Of a DNA stretch of 64,000 bases, positions 7,966 to 16,905 are shown one piece after another. The number at the start of each line of letters is the position of its first letter. Position 1 is the first letter of the stretch. The stretch covers positions 133,016 to 197,015 of the forward strand of contig NZ_LRTV01000006.1 of NCBI RefSeq assembly GCF_003408845.1, in the 5' to 3' direction. The notes under the pieces were generated by a model. The model saw nothing but the letters and a program-made list of their open reading frames with translations, made no database searches and was not told the DNA's origin. Origin of the DNA: Gardnerella massiliensis (lineage in GTDB: Bacteria; Actinomycetota; Actinomycetes; Actinomycetales; Bifidobacteriaceae). The translations under genes and the position numbers were made by a program.

Positions 7966-8472
7966 ATGTGTAGCAAAGACTTGAATAAAGCGAATAAAGC
8001 AGATAAAGCGAATAAAGGTTTTGCGTGTAAAGCGTTTCCGATTGTGAAATATGTGCTGTTTGCTTTGATTGCAACTGGTGTCATTTTGCTTGCTTTTGCG
8101 TGGTATCGTGGCACTCATAGTGCTGGGTATACGCTTGTGGCGGATTCTGCATTTTGGTTTAGTGTTTTTATGCCGTTTGTAACTGGAATCGTTTTGCTTA
8201 TTTTTGCTCGCGGGTGGCGTCGTATCGTTGGCACTTTAGTTTGTGTGCTTCTTATAGTTGGATTTTTCGCTTTTCTTGCCTTGCAGGATCAAATTATTGC
8301 GTTTTTCAACGTTCCTATTACGAATCCTTGGTTTGATTTTACGTGTGGCGCATTGCTGAAGATTGCTACTTTAACTTTTGTTATTATGACTTTAGTGTGC
8401 GTGTTTTTGGTTAAGAATAACGATAAATGCGTAAGTGGCGAAGTAAAAAAGGATGATTCTGTTAATGTCTAA
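7966..8472 (+). CDS. Small four-helix membrane protein, function unknown
   Basis: From ATG 7966 (after AAGGGAG) this is a 168-residue protein; a GTG at 7942 lies upstream of that ribosome site. A Lys/Asn/Ala-rich N-terminus, encoded by 9-bp repeats (NKANKADKANK), is followed by four hydrophobic segments at about residues 25-48, 62-82, 89-110 and 125-147. No conserved catalytic motif is recognised. It overlaps the start of the nucleosidase gene by 8 bases, so the two are probably translated from one mRNA. Confidence 0.7.
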   Translation: MCSKDLNKANKADKANKGFACKAFPIVKYVLFALIATGVILLAFAWYRGTHSAGYTLVADSAFWFSVFMPFVTGIVLLIFARGWRRIVGTLVCVLLIVGFFAFLALQDQIIAFFNVPITNPWFDFTCGALLKIATLTFVIMTLVCVFLVKNNDKCVSGEVKKDDSVNV

Positions 8473-9190
8473 TATTGAAAAACTTACGAAAGTTGATATT
8501 ACTAAAGTTGCTATTGTTGGCGCTTTAGAGGAGGAAGTTGCGCATATTGCTAGCGCGCTTGAAAACGTGACTCACGATAAGTCTGCAAGCCTTGATGTAT
8601 CTTGCGGTACTCTCGACTCGGCGAATGGCAGCAAAATCGAAGTCGCGGCTACGGTTGGCGGAATGGGCTTAGTAAATGCTGCTGCAACTGTGCAATATCT
8701 TATTGACGCATACAATCCCCAAGCCGTAATTTTTTCGGGTATTGCAGGAAATCTTAATAAAAATTTGCATACGAACGATGTTGTTCTTGGAAAAACTGTA
8801 AAATATCTCGATACCGATATGCGTTTAATCGGTCAATGGAAGCCGTTTGCAAGCGAGTTTCATTCGGATGATTATCTTCTTAACGTAGCTAGCAAAGTGC
8901 TTACCGATATGAAAATTATGCATATTGCTGGAACGATTGCATCCGGTGGCTATTTTGTTGATTCGCCAGAAAAAGTTGCGGAAGTAATTGCAGCTACTCA
9001 AGCCGATGCTGTGGAAATGGAAGGCGCTGCCGTCTTGCATGTGGCTGCGCGTAACGACGTTCCTGCTTTGGTTGTGCGCGCAATGAGTGACAATGCGGAT
9101 ACAAAATACGAGGAATTCCACACTTTCGACATTTCCGAATATGCGGACACTGCTGCAAAAATTACGGTAAATATTCTCCGCAATTTGTGA
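8465..9190 (+). CDS. mtnN: 5'-methylthioadenosine/S-adenosylhomocysteine nucleosidase
   Basis: Hydrolyses MTA and SAH to adenine plus the thioribose product, recycling methionine and feeding the LuxS route. The chosen ATG 8465 gives 241 residues; an earlier ATG at 8453 touches the AAGG ribosome site. Family signatures are GALEEEV (third Glu, E24, corresponds to the catalytic E12 of the E. coli enzyme), the GGMGLVNAAATVQ block, FSGIAGNLN, the substrate-binding VEMEGAAV and VVRAMSDNAD with the catalytic Asp. It overlaps the preceding membrane protein gene. Confidence 0.92.
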   Translation: MSNIEKLTKVDITKVAIVGALEEEVAHIASALENVTHDKSASLDVSCGTLDSANGSKIEVAATVGGMGLVNAAATVQYLIDAYNPQAVIFSGIAGNLNKNLHTNDVVLGKTVKYLDTDMRLIGQWKPFASEFHSDDYLLNVASKVLTDMKIMHIAGTIASGGYFVDSPEKVAEVIAATQADAVEMEGAAVLHVAARNDVPALVVRAMSDNADTKYEEFHTFDISEYADTAAKITVNILRNL

Positions 9191-9442
9191 CATTTCGACA
9201 CGCTGAGGCGGTCGCCGACCTTCATTTTGCTTAAGTCGCGTCAAATATAGCGACAAATACCGCCATTTTTAGTACCCACTTTATTTTTGCCGGTGCGGTT
9301 TTACCCACCTATTTATGATGATTGCGTTAATAAAAAAAGATAGGGATTAATTAAAAGAATGCGCCCAATTCGCAAATATGGCTATAGGAACGCGAAAATG
9401 TGGTGGGGCGCAAGGCAATTCTTCGCGAAAGGAAAGAAGAAT

Positions 9443-10624
9443 ATGCGTAACAATATGAATAAGTCAAATATGAATAAATTTAATATGAATAAAAGCGCAC
9501 TTAAGTTCCGTAGCATTGCTGCGGCCGCACTAACTTTCGGCTTGTGTGCAACTTGCGCTGCTTGCGGCGACAACGTTCCTGCAGACAACAACAACGCAGC
9601 TGGCGCACAGAATGCAAAAATTTCCGGCAATTTCCAAGGCTCCGGTGCTTCTTCGCAGCAGGTTGCAGTAGAAGCGTGGATCGCAGGATTCCAAGCCAAA
9701 AACAGTGGTGTAAAAATTGCTTACAATCCAACCGGATCTGGAGCTGGCGTTACTACTTTTATGACGGGAGCAACTGCCTGGGCTGGTTCTGATAAATCGT
9801 TAAGCGACGACGAGGTAGAAAAGTCAAAGTCGGTTTGCGCAAATGGTACTACAGCTTTCGACGTGCCTGTGTACGTTTCTCCAATTGCGATTATTTTTAA
9901 TCTGAAAGGCATTTCGGACGCTGGTAAGCATATTAATTTGGACGCTTCTACGATTGCTAAAATTTTCGACGGCAAGATTACAAGTTGGGACGACGCCGCT
10001 ATTAAGCAGCAAAATCCTAAGCTAAAACTTCCTAGCACTCCAATTACGGTTGTTCACCGCTCCGATAAGTCCGGCACAACGCAAAACTTCTTAAGCTATG
10101 TGAAGGATGCAGCTCCGGACGATTGGTCGCATGATCTTTCTGAAAATTGGCCGAATAGCGTCGGTCAAGGTGCTAAAGGCACTTCCGGCGTTGTGTCAAC
10201 GGTTCGCATGGCTGACGGTGCTATTGGTTACGCTGATTTTTCGCAAGTTGGTAAACTTGGTACTGTTGCTGTGAAGGTGGGGGATACTTATAATGAGATT
10301 TCTCCTGAAGCAGCTTCGCAAACCTTGGCTGATTCCGAGATTGACTCTGATATCTCTGCAAAGTATCCTAACCGCATTGTTATGAAAATTAATCATAATA
10401 CGCAAACTAAGGGTGCGTACCCAATTGTGCTGGTTTCTTACGATATTTCTTGCCCGGTTTATAAGGATTCTGGAACTGCTAAGTTTGTGAAGTCTTGGCT
10501 TGGCTATGTAACTAGCGCGGAAGGTCAGAATGCTGCTTCTTCCGCCGCTGGGACGGCTCCACTTCCGCAAAATTTGGTAAGCAAAGTTAGTAAGTCAATT
10601 CAAGCGATTAAAACTGGAAAGTAA
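9443..10624 (+). CDS. pstS: Phosphate ABC transporter substrate-binding lipoprotein
   Basis: A 393-residue extracellular phosphate-binding lipoprotein. The start is the ATG after AAAGGAAAG; the longer frame from 9359 is less likely. The N-terminus is odd: three 15-bp repeats encode NMNKx units, each with an in-frame ATG. A signal segment (residues ~23-40) ends at a probable lipobox Cys, C41 (context TCAACGD, unusual at -3). Phosphate-binding loops are visible: GSGAGVTTFMTG, WAGSDKSL, HRSDKSGTTQNF and GTSGVV. It heads the pstSCAB operon. The stop codon is followed by a GGAAAGTAA duplication. Confidence 0.94.
   Translation: MRNNMNKSNMNKFNMNKSALKFRSIAAAALTFGLCATCAACGDNVPADNNNAAGAQNAKISGNFQGSGASSQQVAVEAWIAGFQAKNSGVKIAYNPTGSGAGVTTFMTGATAWAGSDKSLSDDEVEKSKSVCANGTTAFDVPVYVSPIAIIFNLKGISDAGKHINLDASTIAKIFDGKITSWDDAAIKQQNPKLKLPSTPITVVHRSDKSGTTQNFLSYVKDAAPDDWSHDLSENWPNSVGQGAKGTSGVVSTVRMADGAIGYADFSQVGKLGTVAVKVGDTYNEISPEAASQTLADSEIDSDISAKYPNRIVMKINHNTQTKGAYPIVLVSYDISCPVYKDSGTAKFVKSWLGYVTSAEGQNAASSAAGTAPLPQNLVSKVSKSIQAIKTGK
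9452..9496. repeat. Three 15-bp repeats in the pstS start region
   Basis: Three units beginning AATATGAATAA encode NMNKS, NMNKF and NMNKS. Each unit adds an in-frame ATG, so translation could begin at several sites ahead of the signal peptide. Confidence 0.85.
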
Positions 10625-10709
10625 AAAATAAAAATCGGAAAGTAAAAATAAAAAGTAAAAACTTTTCGTAACTGATATTATGAAAAATATTAGTTATAAA
10701 GGAGCATGA

Positions 10710-11714
10710 TTGAGTTCTACGAAAAATGCGAAAGCAGCTGCGGATAGTGCAAACGAAGCTACCCAAATTTCTGAGAAAAATAGCAGGAATTATGCTGGCA
10801 GCCATATTGCAGACCGCCTTTTTAAAGGCGTGGCTGCAGGCTGTGGCATGCTGATTTTGCTGGTGCTTACTGCTGTTGCACTGTTCCTGCTGTTTCGTGC
10901 TTGGCCGCTAATAAGCGGGGACCAAGTGCAGGTAAATCGTGTATTTTCCGACTTTACCGGCGGGAAAGCGCACGATTTTATAGGCTACGTGGCCCCTCTT
11001 ATTTTCGGCACGGTGCTTATGTCTGCGCTCGCGCTGCTGTTCGCATTTTTCGTATCAATTGGAATTGCTCTATTTATTTCGTATTACGCTCCTAAAAAAA
11101 TTGTTCCGCTGCTAAGTGGCGTGGTTGATTTGCTTGCTGCGATTCCGTCCGTAATTTATGGTTTGTGGGGCGGATTGGTGCTTGTGCCAGCAATGTATCC
11201 TTTTTGGGATTGGGTTTCTAAAGTTTTTGGCTGGATTCCGTTGTTTGCTGGACCTGCGGCAAATCCTTCCAGAAGTGCTGCAACAGTTAGCTTAGTTTTG
11301 GCAGTTATGATTTTGCCGATTATTACTTCGATGGCTCGCGATATTTTCCAGCAGGCTCCGCGTTTGCAGCAGGAGGGTGCGTTGGCTTTGGGTGCTACGA
11401 AGTGGGAGATGATTAAGTTAGCTGTTCTGCCGTTTGCAAAGTCGGGTATTGTGTCGGCTTCGATGCTTGGCCTGGGCCGTGCTTTGGGTGAAACGATGGC
11501 AGTTTTGATGATTTTGTCTCCTGGATTTACTTTCGGGATCAATATTTTCAAGGCTTCTCAAAATCAAACTATTGCCGCAAATATTGCAGCGCAATATCCG
11601 GAAGCGAACGGACTTGGCGTGAGTGCGCTTATTGCAACCGGCTTGGTGTTGTTTGTTATTTCTTTCGCTGTGAATTTTGTCGCTCGAAAGATTACTGAGA
11701 AGGTGGATGCGTAA
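10710..11714 (+). CDS. pstC: Phosphate ABC transporter permease PstC
   Basis: A 334-residue inner-membrane permease of the high-affinity phosphate transporter. TTG 10710 is chosen because it sits five bases after GGAG; the nearby ATG 10706 is in another frame that soon stops. A charged cytoplasmic N-terminus precedes about six hydrophobic segments starting near residue 45. The ABC permease coupling loop is visible (QEGALALGATKWEMIKLAVLP). The gene ends one base before pstA starts. Confidence 0.93.
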   Translation: MSSTKNAKAAADSANEATQISEKNSRNYAGSHIADRLFKGVAAGCGMLILLVLTAVALFLLFRAWPLISGDQVQVNRVFSDFTGGKAHDFIGYVAPLIFGTVLMSALALLFAFFVSIGIALFISYYAPKKIVPLLSGVVDLLAAIPSVIYGLWGGLVLVPAMYPFWDWVSKVFGWIPLFAGPAANPSRSAATVSLVLAVMILPIITSMARDIFQQAPRLQQEGALALGATKWEMIKLAVLPFAKSGIVSASMLGLGRALGETMAVLMILSPGFTFGINIFKASQNQTIAANIAAQYPEANGLGVSALIATGLVLFVISFAVNFVARKITEKVDA

Positions 11715-11715
11715 T

Positions 11716-12708
11716 ATGGTTGATCAGCGTGATCGTGCTGCTGTCTCTGAGGCGGCTCCGGTTATAGATTTTGATAAGTTTCGTCCAACGCGTTCTTCGA
11801 TTGCTGCGCGTAAGCGTAAAGATTTTTTGATGCGTTTGCTGATTTTCTTGTCGTTTGTGGTGGCGGTTATTCCGCTTGCTTCGCTGTTATTCACTACTAT
11901 TGTGCACGGTATTAAGCGCTTAAATCTTGACTTTTTAACGCATAATATGACGTACGTAGTTGGCGGTAACGCTACAGGTACTGGCGGTTATGGCGGTGTT
12001 TTGCACGCTATTATTGGTACGTTTGAAATTACGTTGGGCGCCATGGTTATTTCGATTCCGGTTGGCCTGATGTGTGCCGTATATTTGATTGAGTATGCTC
12101 GCGGTAGCAAAGTAGCTCGCATAATTAATCTGCTAGTTGACGTGATGAGTGGTATTCCGTCGATTGTTGCCGGCTTGTTTGCGTTTTCTATGTTTGCGCT
12201 TCTTGCTGGACCCGGTACTATTAACGGTTTTGAAGGTTCCGTAGCACTTTCTCTGCTTATGTTGCCAACGGTTGTGAAATCTTCCCAAGAGATGTTAAAA
12301 ATTGTGCCGAACGATTTGCGCGAGGCGGCTTTGGCTTTGGGCGTAACTAAGCAGCGTATGATTACGAAAATTGTGTTGCGCACTGCGCTTCCGGGAATTG
12401 TATCTGGTTGTATTCTTGCGGTGGCTCGCGTAATTGGTGAAACTGCGCCGTTACTTATGGCTGCTGGTTTTATTGCTTCCACGAATTTCAACTTGTTTGA
12501 CGGACAGATGACGACGCTTCCGGTGTACGTTTACCAGGAATATTCCAAACTTTCTGCGAATTGTCCAGCTAACGCGCCGGCTTCTTGCGTCACGTCAATT
12601 CCAATGGAACGTGCGTGGGCTGCGGCTTTGGCGCTGATTGTGGTGGTGTTGCTGCTAAATATTATTGGACGCGTGGTGGCTCGCATATTTGCGGTGAAGG
12701 CAAAGTAA
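11716..12708 (+). CDS. pstA: Phosphate ABC transporter permease PstA
   Basis: A 330-residue permease pairing with PstC. ATG 11716 lies one base after the pstC stop (TAATATG), so the two are translationally coupled. About six membrane segments are seen, and the coupling loop REAALALGVTKQRMITKIVLR contacts PstB. The stop region is followed by short AAGTAAAGCAAAAC repeats up to pstB. Confidence 0.93.
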   Translation: MVDQRDRAAVSEAAPVIDFDKFRPTRSSIAARKRKDFLMRLLIFLSFVVAVIPLASLLFTTIVHGIKRLNLDFLTHNMTYVVGGNATGTGGYGGVLHAIIGTFEITLGAMVISIPVGLMCAVYLIEYARGSKVARIINLLVDVMSGIPSIVAGLFAFSMFALLAGPGTINGFEGSVALSLLMLPTVVKSSQEMLKIVPNDLREAALALGVTKQRMITKIVLRTALPGIVSGCILAVARVIGETAPLLMAAGFIASTNFNLFDGQMTTLPVYVYQEYSKLSANCPANAPASCVTSIPMERAWAAALALIVVVLLLNIIGRVVARIFAVKAK

Positions 12709-12711
12709 ATT

Positions 12712-12768
12712 GCGCTAAAAGTGAAGTAAAGCAAAACAAAGCAAGATGAAGTAAAGCAAAACGAAAGA
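12712..12768. repeat. AAGTAAAGCAAAAC-type repeats between pstA and pstB
   Basis: The spacer holds imperfect repeats of GAAGTAAAGCAAAAC. They resemble the pstA gene end (GCAAAGTAA) and fit the general pattern of repeated gene ends here. Confidence 0.55.
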
Positions 12769-12788
12769 TTTTAGAAAGCGAGTATAAA

Positions 12789-13568
12789 ATGGGCCAACGT
12801 ATTGACGTGAAGCATTTGAATATTTACTACGGTGATTTTCTCGCAGTAGAGGACGTAAATATTAATATTGAGCCAAATAAAGTGACGGCTTTTATTGGTC
12901 CTTCCGGATGCGGAAAATCAACGGTTTTGCGCACTCTGGATCGCATGCACGAAATCACTCTAGGCGCTCGCGTGGAAGGTCAGGTGCTGCTTGAAGGCCA
13001 CGATTTATATGGCAAGGATGTGGATCCAGTGGCAGTTCGTCGCGATGTTGGCATGGTTTTTCAGCGACCTAATCCGTTCCCAACTATGTCGATTCGTGAG
13101 AATGTACTTGCGGGTGTGCGTTTAAACAATCGCAAGATTGCTAAGCAGGACGCCGACGATTTAGTTGAGTGGGCTTTGCGAGGCGCGAACTTGTGGAATG
13201 AAGTTAAGGATCGCTTAGATAAGCCGGGTATTGGGTTGTCCGGCGGACAACAGCAGCGACTTTGCATTGCGCGCGCGGTGGCAGTACATCCGCAAGTGCT
13301 GCTTATGGATGAGCCTTGCTCTGCGCTCGACCCTATTTCTACATTGGCTGTAGAAGATTTGATTAACGAGCTTAAGCGTGACTACACGATTGTGATTGTG
13401 ACGCATAACATGCAGCAGGCCGCGCGCGTTGCTGATTACACGGCGTTCTTCAATCTGAAGGCTGTTGGCCAGCCGGGGCATCTGGAATACTTTGCCGACA
13501 CTACGACTATGTTCAACAATCCGCGCAATGCCGAAGCCGAACGCTATATTTCTGGTCGTTTTGGCTGA
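12789..13568 (+). CDS. pstB: Phosphate ABC transporter ATP-binding protein
   Basis: A 259-residue ATPase that powers phosphate import through PstCA. Walker A is GPSGCGKST (residues 37-45), the Q-loop is VFQRPNPFP, the ABC signature is LSGGQQQR, Walker B is VLLMDEP and the H-loop is IVTHNM. The length and motifs are normal for PstB. No phoU follows, so phosphate signalling must be encoded elsewhere. Confidence 0.95.
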   Translation: MGQRIDVKHLNIYYGDFLAVEDVNINIEPNKVTAFIGPSGCGKSTVLRTLDRMHEITLGARVEGQVLLEGHDLYGKDVDPVAVRRDVGMVFQRPNPFPTMSIRENVLAGVRLNNRKIAKQDADDLVEWALRGANLWNEVKDRLDKPGIGLSGGQQQRLCIARAVAVHPQVLLMDEPCSALDPISTLAVEDLINELKRDYTIVIVTHNMQQAARVADYTAFFNLKAVGQPGHLEYFADTTTMFNNPRNAEAERYISGRFG

Positions 13569-13844
13569 GTTTTGCGTTGTTTTTTCAGCTGTTTTGCCGA
13601 ATTTTTAACATTTTTACCTTGGTGCGTTGGTCAGCACGTGCGCGTAAGGTCAGAGCTGTTCGGTTGTTCAAGGGTTTCGCAATTTTCATGATTTTATGTG
13701 AGATTTTGTGGTGCCTTCGTTCTTCCGACGAGTCGCAGTAACCTCTGCGTGAATGCCCAAATGTAATTGCGTCCGCGATTGCTCAAGTGCTTTCGCTGCG
13801 CTTTTCTGGTCTTTTGCGCTGTAAAACCAAGGAACAGAGAGTAT

Positions 13845-15239
13845 ATGGAAAAGTTCTTCCATCTCAAAGAAAACGGCACGAATGTATCAACGGAGATCAC
13901 TGCAGGTCTCACTACATTCTTCGCAATGTCGTACATTATCGTCGTAAATCCAATGATTTTAAGCCAAACTGGAATGCCTAAAGGTGGCGTTTTCCTCGCT
14001 ACAATCATTGCAGCAATCATTGGTACCCTTGTTATGGGCTTGTTTGCTAACGTGCCTTACGCTCAGGCTGCCGGCATGGGTCTTAACGCATTCTTTACCT
14101 ACACAGTTTGCTTCGGTCTGCATTTTACTTGGCAAGAGGCCATGTGCATGGTGTTCTTGTGCGGTTTAATTAACATTATTATTACCGTTACCAAGATTCG
14201 TAAAATGATTATTCGTGCCATCCCGACTTCGTTACAACACGCAATCGGCGGTGGCATTGGTTTATTTGTGGCTTATGTTGGCATGATGAGCGTTGGTCTG
14301 ATTACTTTTACTTCCAAGGATCCTGCCGCCGCTGCAAAGAGTAAACCAACTGCTGCTATTCCAGGTCTTGCCGTTATGAATAACCCTGTGCTTTGGTTAT
14401 TCCTTATTGGACTTCTTTTTGCTATTGTTCTTACCGTTCTTAAAGTTCGCGCAAGCTTGCTTATTACAATTATTGCAACCTCTTTAATTGGTATTCCTTT
14501 GGGCTTGACTTCTTTGAACAATGCAGTGTCTGTTACTGACGCTTTTGCCCAGCTTCCAACTACTTTCGGCGCTATTTTTAGCGATAAGGGTTTTGCATCT
14601 TTGTTTGCTGATCCTTCTCGTTTGCCGCTTGTTTTGGTAACTATTTTCGCATTCTCCATGTCTGATACTTTCGACACTCTCGGTACTTTTATTGGTACCG
14701 GCCGTCGCACTGGTATTTTCTCCGAGGCTGATGAGAAGGCTTTGGAGAATGGTTCCGGTTTCAGTTCTAAGATGGATCGTGCTTTGTTCGCTGATTCTAT
14801 TGCAACTTCCGTTGGTGCAATTTGCGGTACTTCTAACACCACTACTTATGTAGAGTCTGCTGCTGGTATTGGTGCTGGTGGTCGCACTGGTTTGACTTCT
14901 GTGGTTGTGTCCGTGTGCTTTGCGCTTTCTATTGTTCTTGCGCCTTTTGCTTCTGCAGTTCCTGCTGCAGCAACTGCTGGCGTGCTTGTGGTTGTTGGCT
15001 GCATGATGGCAAGCTCTTTGAAGGAGATTGCTTGGGACGATATTTCCGAAGCAATTCCAGCATTCTTTGCTGCTGTATTTATGGCGTTCTCTTACTCCAT
15101 TTCTTACGGCATCGCTGCAGGCTTCATCATGTACTGCTTAGTTATGACTTGCAAGAATCGTGCTAAGGAAGTTCATCCAATGCTTTGGATTGTTTCCTTG
15201 CTGTTCTTGCTTGATTTCGTTGCTAACGCTGTGCTTTAA
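13845..15239 (+). CDS. NCS2/AzgA-type purine (guanine/hypoxanthine) permease
   Basis: A 464-residue multi-membrane transporter of the AzgA branch of the NCS2 family, which imports guanine, hypoxanthine or adenine by proton symport. Start is ATG 13845, after AAGGA. Family blocks seen are TEITAGLTTFFAMSYIIVVNP, AAGMGLNAFFTYT, IGGGIGLFVAYVG, FSMSDTFDTLGTFIG and GTSNTTTYVESAAGI. About 12 hydrophobic segments are spread along the length. The stop region is a perfect 12-bp duplication (GTGCTTTAATTT), giving a second in-frame stop. The ~275-bp upstream region shows no riboswitch that I recognise. Confidence 0.88.
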   Translation: MEKFFHLKENGTNVSTEITAGLTTFFAMSYIIVVNPMILSQTGMPKGGVFLATIIAAIIGTLVMGLFANVPYAQAAGMGLNAFFTYTVCFGLHFTWQEAMCMVFLCGLINIIITVTKIRKMIIRAIPTSLQHAIGGGIGLFVAYVGMMSVGLITFTSKDPAAAAKSKPTAAIPGLAVMNNPVLWLFLIGLLFAIVLTVLKVRASLLITIIATSLIGIPLGLTSLNNAVSVTDAFAQLPTTFGAIFSDKGFASLFADPSRLPLVLVTIFAFSMSDTFDTLGTFIGTGRRTGIFSEADEKALENGSGFSSKMDRALFADSIATSVGAICGTSNTTTYVESAAGIGAGGRTGLTSVVVSVCFALSIVLAPFASAVPAAATAGVLVVVGCMMASSLKEIAWDDISEAIPAFFAAVFMAFSYSISYGIAAGFIMYCLVMTCKNRAKEVHPMLWIVSLLFLLDFVANAVL

Positions 15240-15300
15240 TTTGTGCTTTAATTTGCGAACGCAAGTTTTGAGTTGATAAGCAAAATATAAAAGAATATGA

Positions 15301-15339
15301 AATTCGAGGGTATGCGATTTGCGTATCCTCGAATTTTTT
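15301..15339 (+). terminator. Terminator of the purine permease gene
   Basis: AATTCGAGGGTATGC pairs with GCGTATCCTCGAATT around GATTT (15 bp including two G-T pairs) and runs into TTTTTT. It lies just before the rplJ promoter. Confidence 0.9.
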
Positions 15340-15340
15340 C

Positions 15341-15369
15341 TTGACAATGTCGCAGCTGCGTACTAAACT
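15341..15369 (+). promoter_or_regulatory. Promoter of the rplJ-rplL operon
   Basis: A consensus -35 TTGACA (15341-15346) is followed after 17 bp by TAAACT (15364-15369). It sits between the preceding terminator and the L10 leader. Confidence 0.75.
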
Positions 15370-15600
15370 AGCCCAACGTAAACCACAGACCGTTGGTGAG
15401 GTCGCAAGACTTCTGAAATTGATGTGTCAGGCCAGCACAGGTTGAGCGATGATTTGCAAGTATTTATTGTGAGTCGAAAAATTAAGCACTTTAGTGTGCT
15501 TCGAATGTTGCTCTGCCGGTGCGCAGAGCTTTTTTGTTATCTGCGCGTGTGTTGAGTTTGATGTGTTTCTTTCGTGCCGACGGCCAATTTAGGAAGGAAC
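15370..15600 (+). promoter_or_regulatory. Ribosomal protein L10 leader
   Basis: The 5' UTR of rplJ contains a block (AACCACAGACCGTTGGTGAG) and flanking hairpins typical of L10-L12 autoregulatory leaders, where excess L10 binds its own mRNA. It also holds a late GCTCTGCCGG...CAGAGC-TTTTTT hairpin (about 15510-15537) that looks like an intrinsic attenuator. The family match is from memory of such leaders. Confidence 0.6.
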
Positions 15601-15603
15601 GCC

Positions 15604-16125
15604 ATGAAGAGGCCCGAAAAGGAAGCGGTAGTCGCACAGCTTACGGAGTTGTTCCGTAATGCGGATGCTGTCTACCTGACCGAGTACCGCGGGCTTACCG
15701 TTCCGCAGATTTCTGCTCTGCGTGAAAAGCTAGGCCGCGATACTTCCTACTCTGTGGCTAAGAACACGCTTGCTCGTATTGCTGCTAAGGAAGCGGGCAT
15801 TGAAGGTCTTGACGAGCTTCTCGCCGGCCCAACTGCAGTCACCTTTGTTAAGGGTGATTTCATTGAGGCTGCTAAGACTTTGCGTGATTTTGCCAAGGAG
15901 AATAAAGCCCTCGTTGTTAAGGGCGGTTTCGCTGATGGAACCGTTTACGATGCTGAGGGTGCAAAGCAGCTCGCCGATTTGAAGTCGCGTCCAGAGTTGC
16001 TTTCCGAAATGGCTGGCGCGCTCAAGGGCACTATGTCCAAGGCCGCTTACCTGTTCAACGCTCTGCCAACCAAGGCTGTGCGCACTATCGACGCTTTGCG
16101 CGAGAAGCAGGAAAAGGCCGCTTGA
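15604..16125 (+). CDS. rplJ: 50S ribosomal protein L10
   Basis: A 173-residue stalk base protein that anchors L7/L12 dimers to the ribosome. ATG 15604 follows AAGGAACGCC; an upstream start at 15574 would include the ribosome site. Typical blocks are MKRPEKEAVVAQL, EYRGLTVPQISALR and KNTLARIA. It is co-transcribed with rplL. Confidence 0.96.
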   Translation: MKRPEKEAVVAQLTELFRNADAVYLTEYRGLTVPQISALREKLGRDTSYSVAKNTLARIAAKEAGIEGLDELLAGPTAVTFVKGDFIEAAKTLRDFAKENKALVVKGGFADGTVYDAEGAKQLADLKSRPELLSEMAGALKGTMSKAAYLFNALPTKAVRTIDALREKQEKAA

Positions 16126-16222
16126 TTCCCTTGCAGCTTGCTGCATGAGACCAATCAATAAGAAAAATGTTATGGTCGTATGGTGCAACGTGCGCCTGAC
16201 CAAGTAAGAAAGGAAGCCAATT

Positions 16223-16603
16223 ATGGCTAAGCTCACTAGCGAAGAGCTTCTTGAAGCTTTCGGTGAAATGACCCTCGTTGAGCTCTCTGAGTTCGTCAAG
16301 GCCTTTGAAGAGAAGTTCGACGTCGAGGCTGCTGCCCCTGTCGCCGCTGTTGCCGCTGCTCCAGCTGCTGCTGGCGCTGCTGAGGAAGAGAAGGACGAGT
16401 TTGACGTCGTTCTTACCGCTGCTGGCGACAAGAAGATTGCAGTCATCAAGGCTGTGCGTGCTTTGACCAGCCTCGGCTTGGCTGAAGCTAAGGCTCTCGT
16501 GGACGGCGCTCCAAAGGCTGTTCTCGAGAAGGCTAAGAAGGAAGACGCTGAGAAGGCTAAGGCTGCTCTCGAAGAGGCCGGCGCTTCTGTGGAACTTAAG
16601 TAG
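16223..16603 (+). CDS. rplL: 50S ribosomal protein L7/L12
   Basis: A 126-residue stalk protein that recruits translation GTPases. The N-terminal dimerisation helix, the Ala/Pro-rich hinge (about residues 37-55) and the conserved C-terminal domain ([36 protein letters not shown]) are all present. It starts after AAAGGAAGCC and ends the operon before a strong terminator. Confidence 0.97.
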   Translation: MAKLTSEELLEAFGEMTLVELSEFVKAFEEKFDVEAAAPVAAVAAAPAAAGAAEEEKDEFDVVLTAAGDKKIAVIKAVRALTSLGLAEAKALVDGAPKAVLEKAKKEDAEKAKAALEEAGASVELK

Positions 16604-16662
16604 TTTTAAGTTTGTATTGCTCTTTTCGTAACGTGCTTGTTGTGTGTTGCGTTTAGGGCACA

Positions 16663-16698
16663 AATAGGCGGCGAGATTTTTCTTGCCGCCTATTTTTT
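16663..16698 (+). terminator. Terminator of the rplJ-rplL operon
   Basis: ATAGGCGGCGAGA pairs with TCTTGCCGCCTAT around TTTT and continues into TTTTTT. The remaining ~200 bp before the first secreted-protein gene hold only a small TACTGG/CCAGTA hairpin near 16810-16830 and the hairpin next to the ribosome site. Confidence 0.92.
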
Positions 16699-16872
16699 AT
16701 GTTTTATTTCGCCGACACGCCGATAAATTCTTGTTCTTTTTTGTTTGATGCGTGGTTTTGAGCGTTATATCAAGTATTATTGTGTGCTGAGCGTGTTAAG
16801 AAGCGCTTTACTGGTAGCTTCCAGTATGCTTGTTGGGAAAGTCGGACTGTAAGGTGTGATTTTTCTAGCGTG

Positions 16873-16886
16873 GGGGCACGTTCCCC
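16873..16886 (+). promoter_or_regulatory. Short hairpin next to the ribosome site of secreted paralogue A
   Basis: GGGG pairs with CCCC around the 6-nt loop CACGTT and directly abuts the AAGGAGAAAGG ribosome site. The next paralogue has a hairpin of the same size in the same place but with different stem bases. Confidence 0.45.
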
Positions 16887-16905
16887 AAGGAGAAAGGAAA
16901 ATAAT

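Noticed and set aside
13569-13844. Possible purine riboswitch before the NCS2 permease
   Set aside because: No purine-riboswitch core (paired loops around a three-way junction) could be found by eye; only weak inverted repeats are present.
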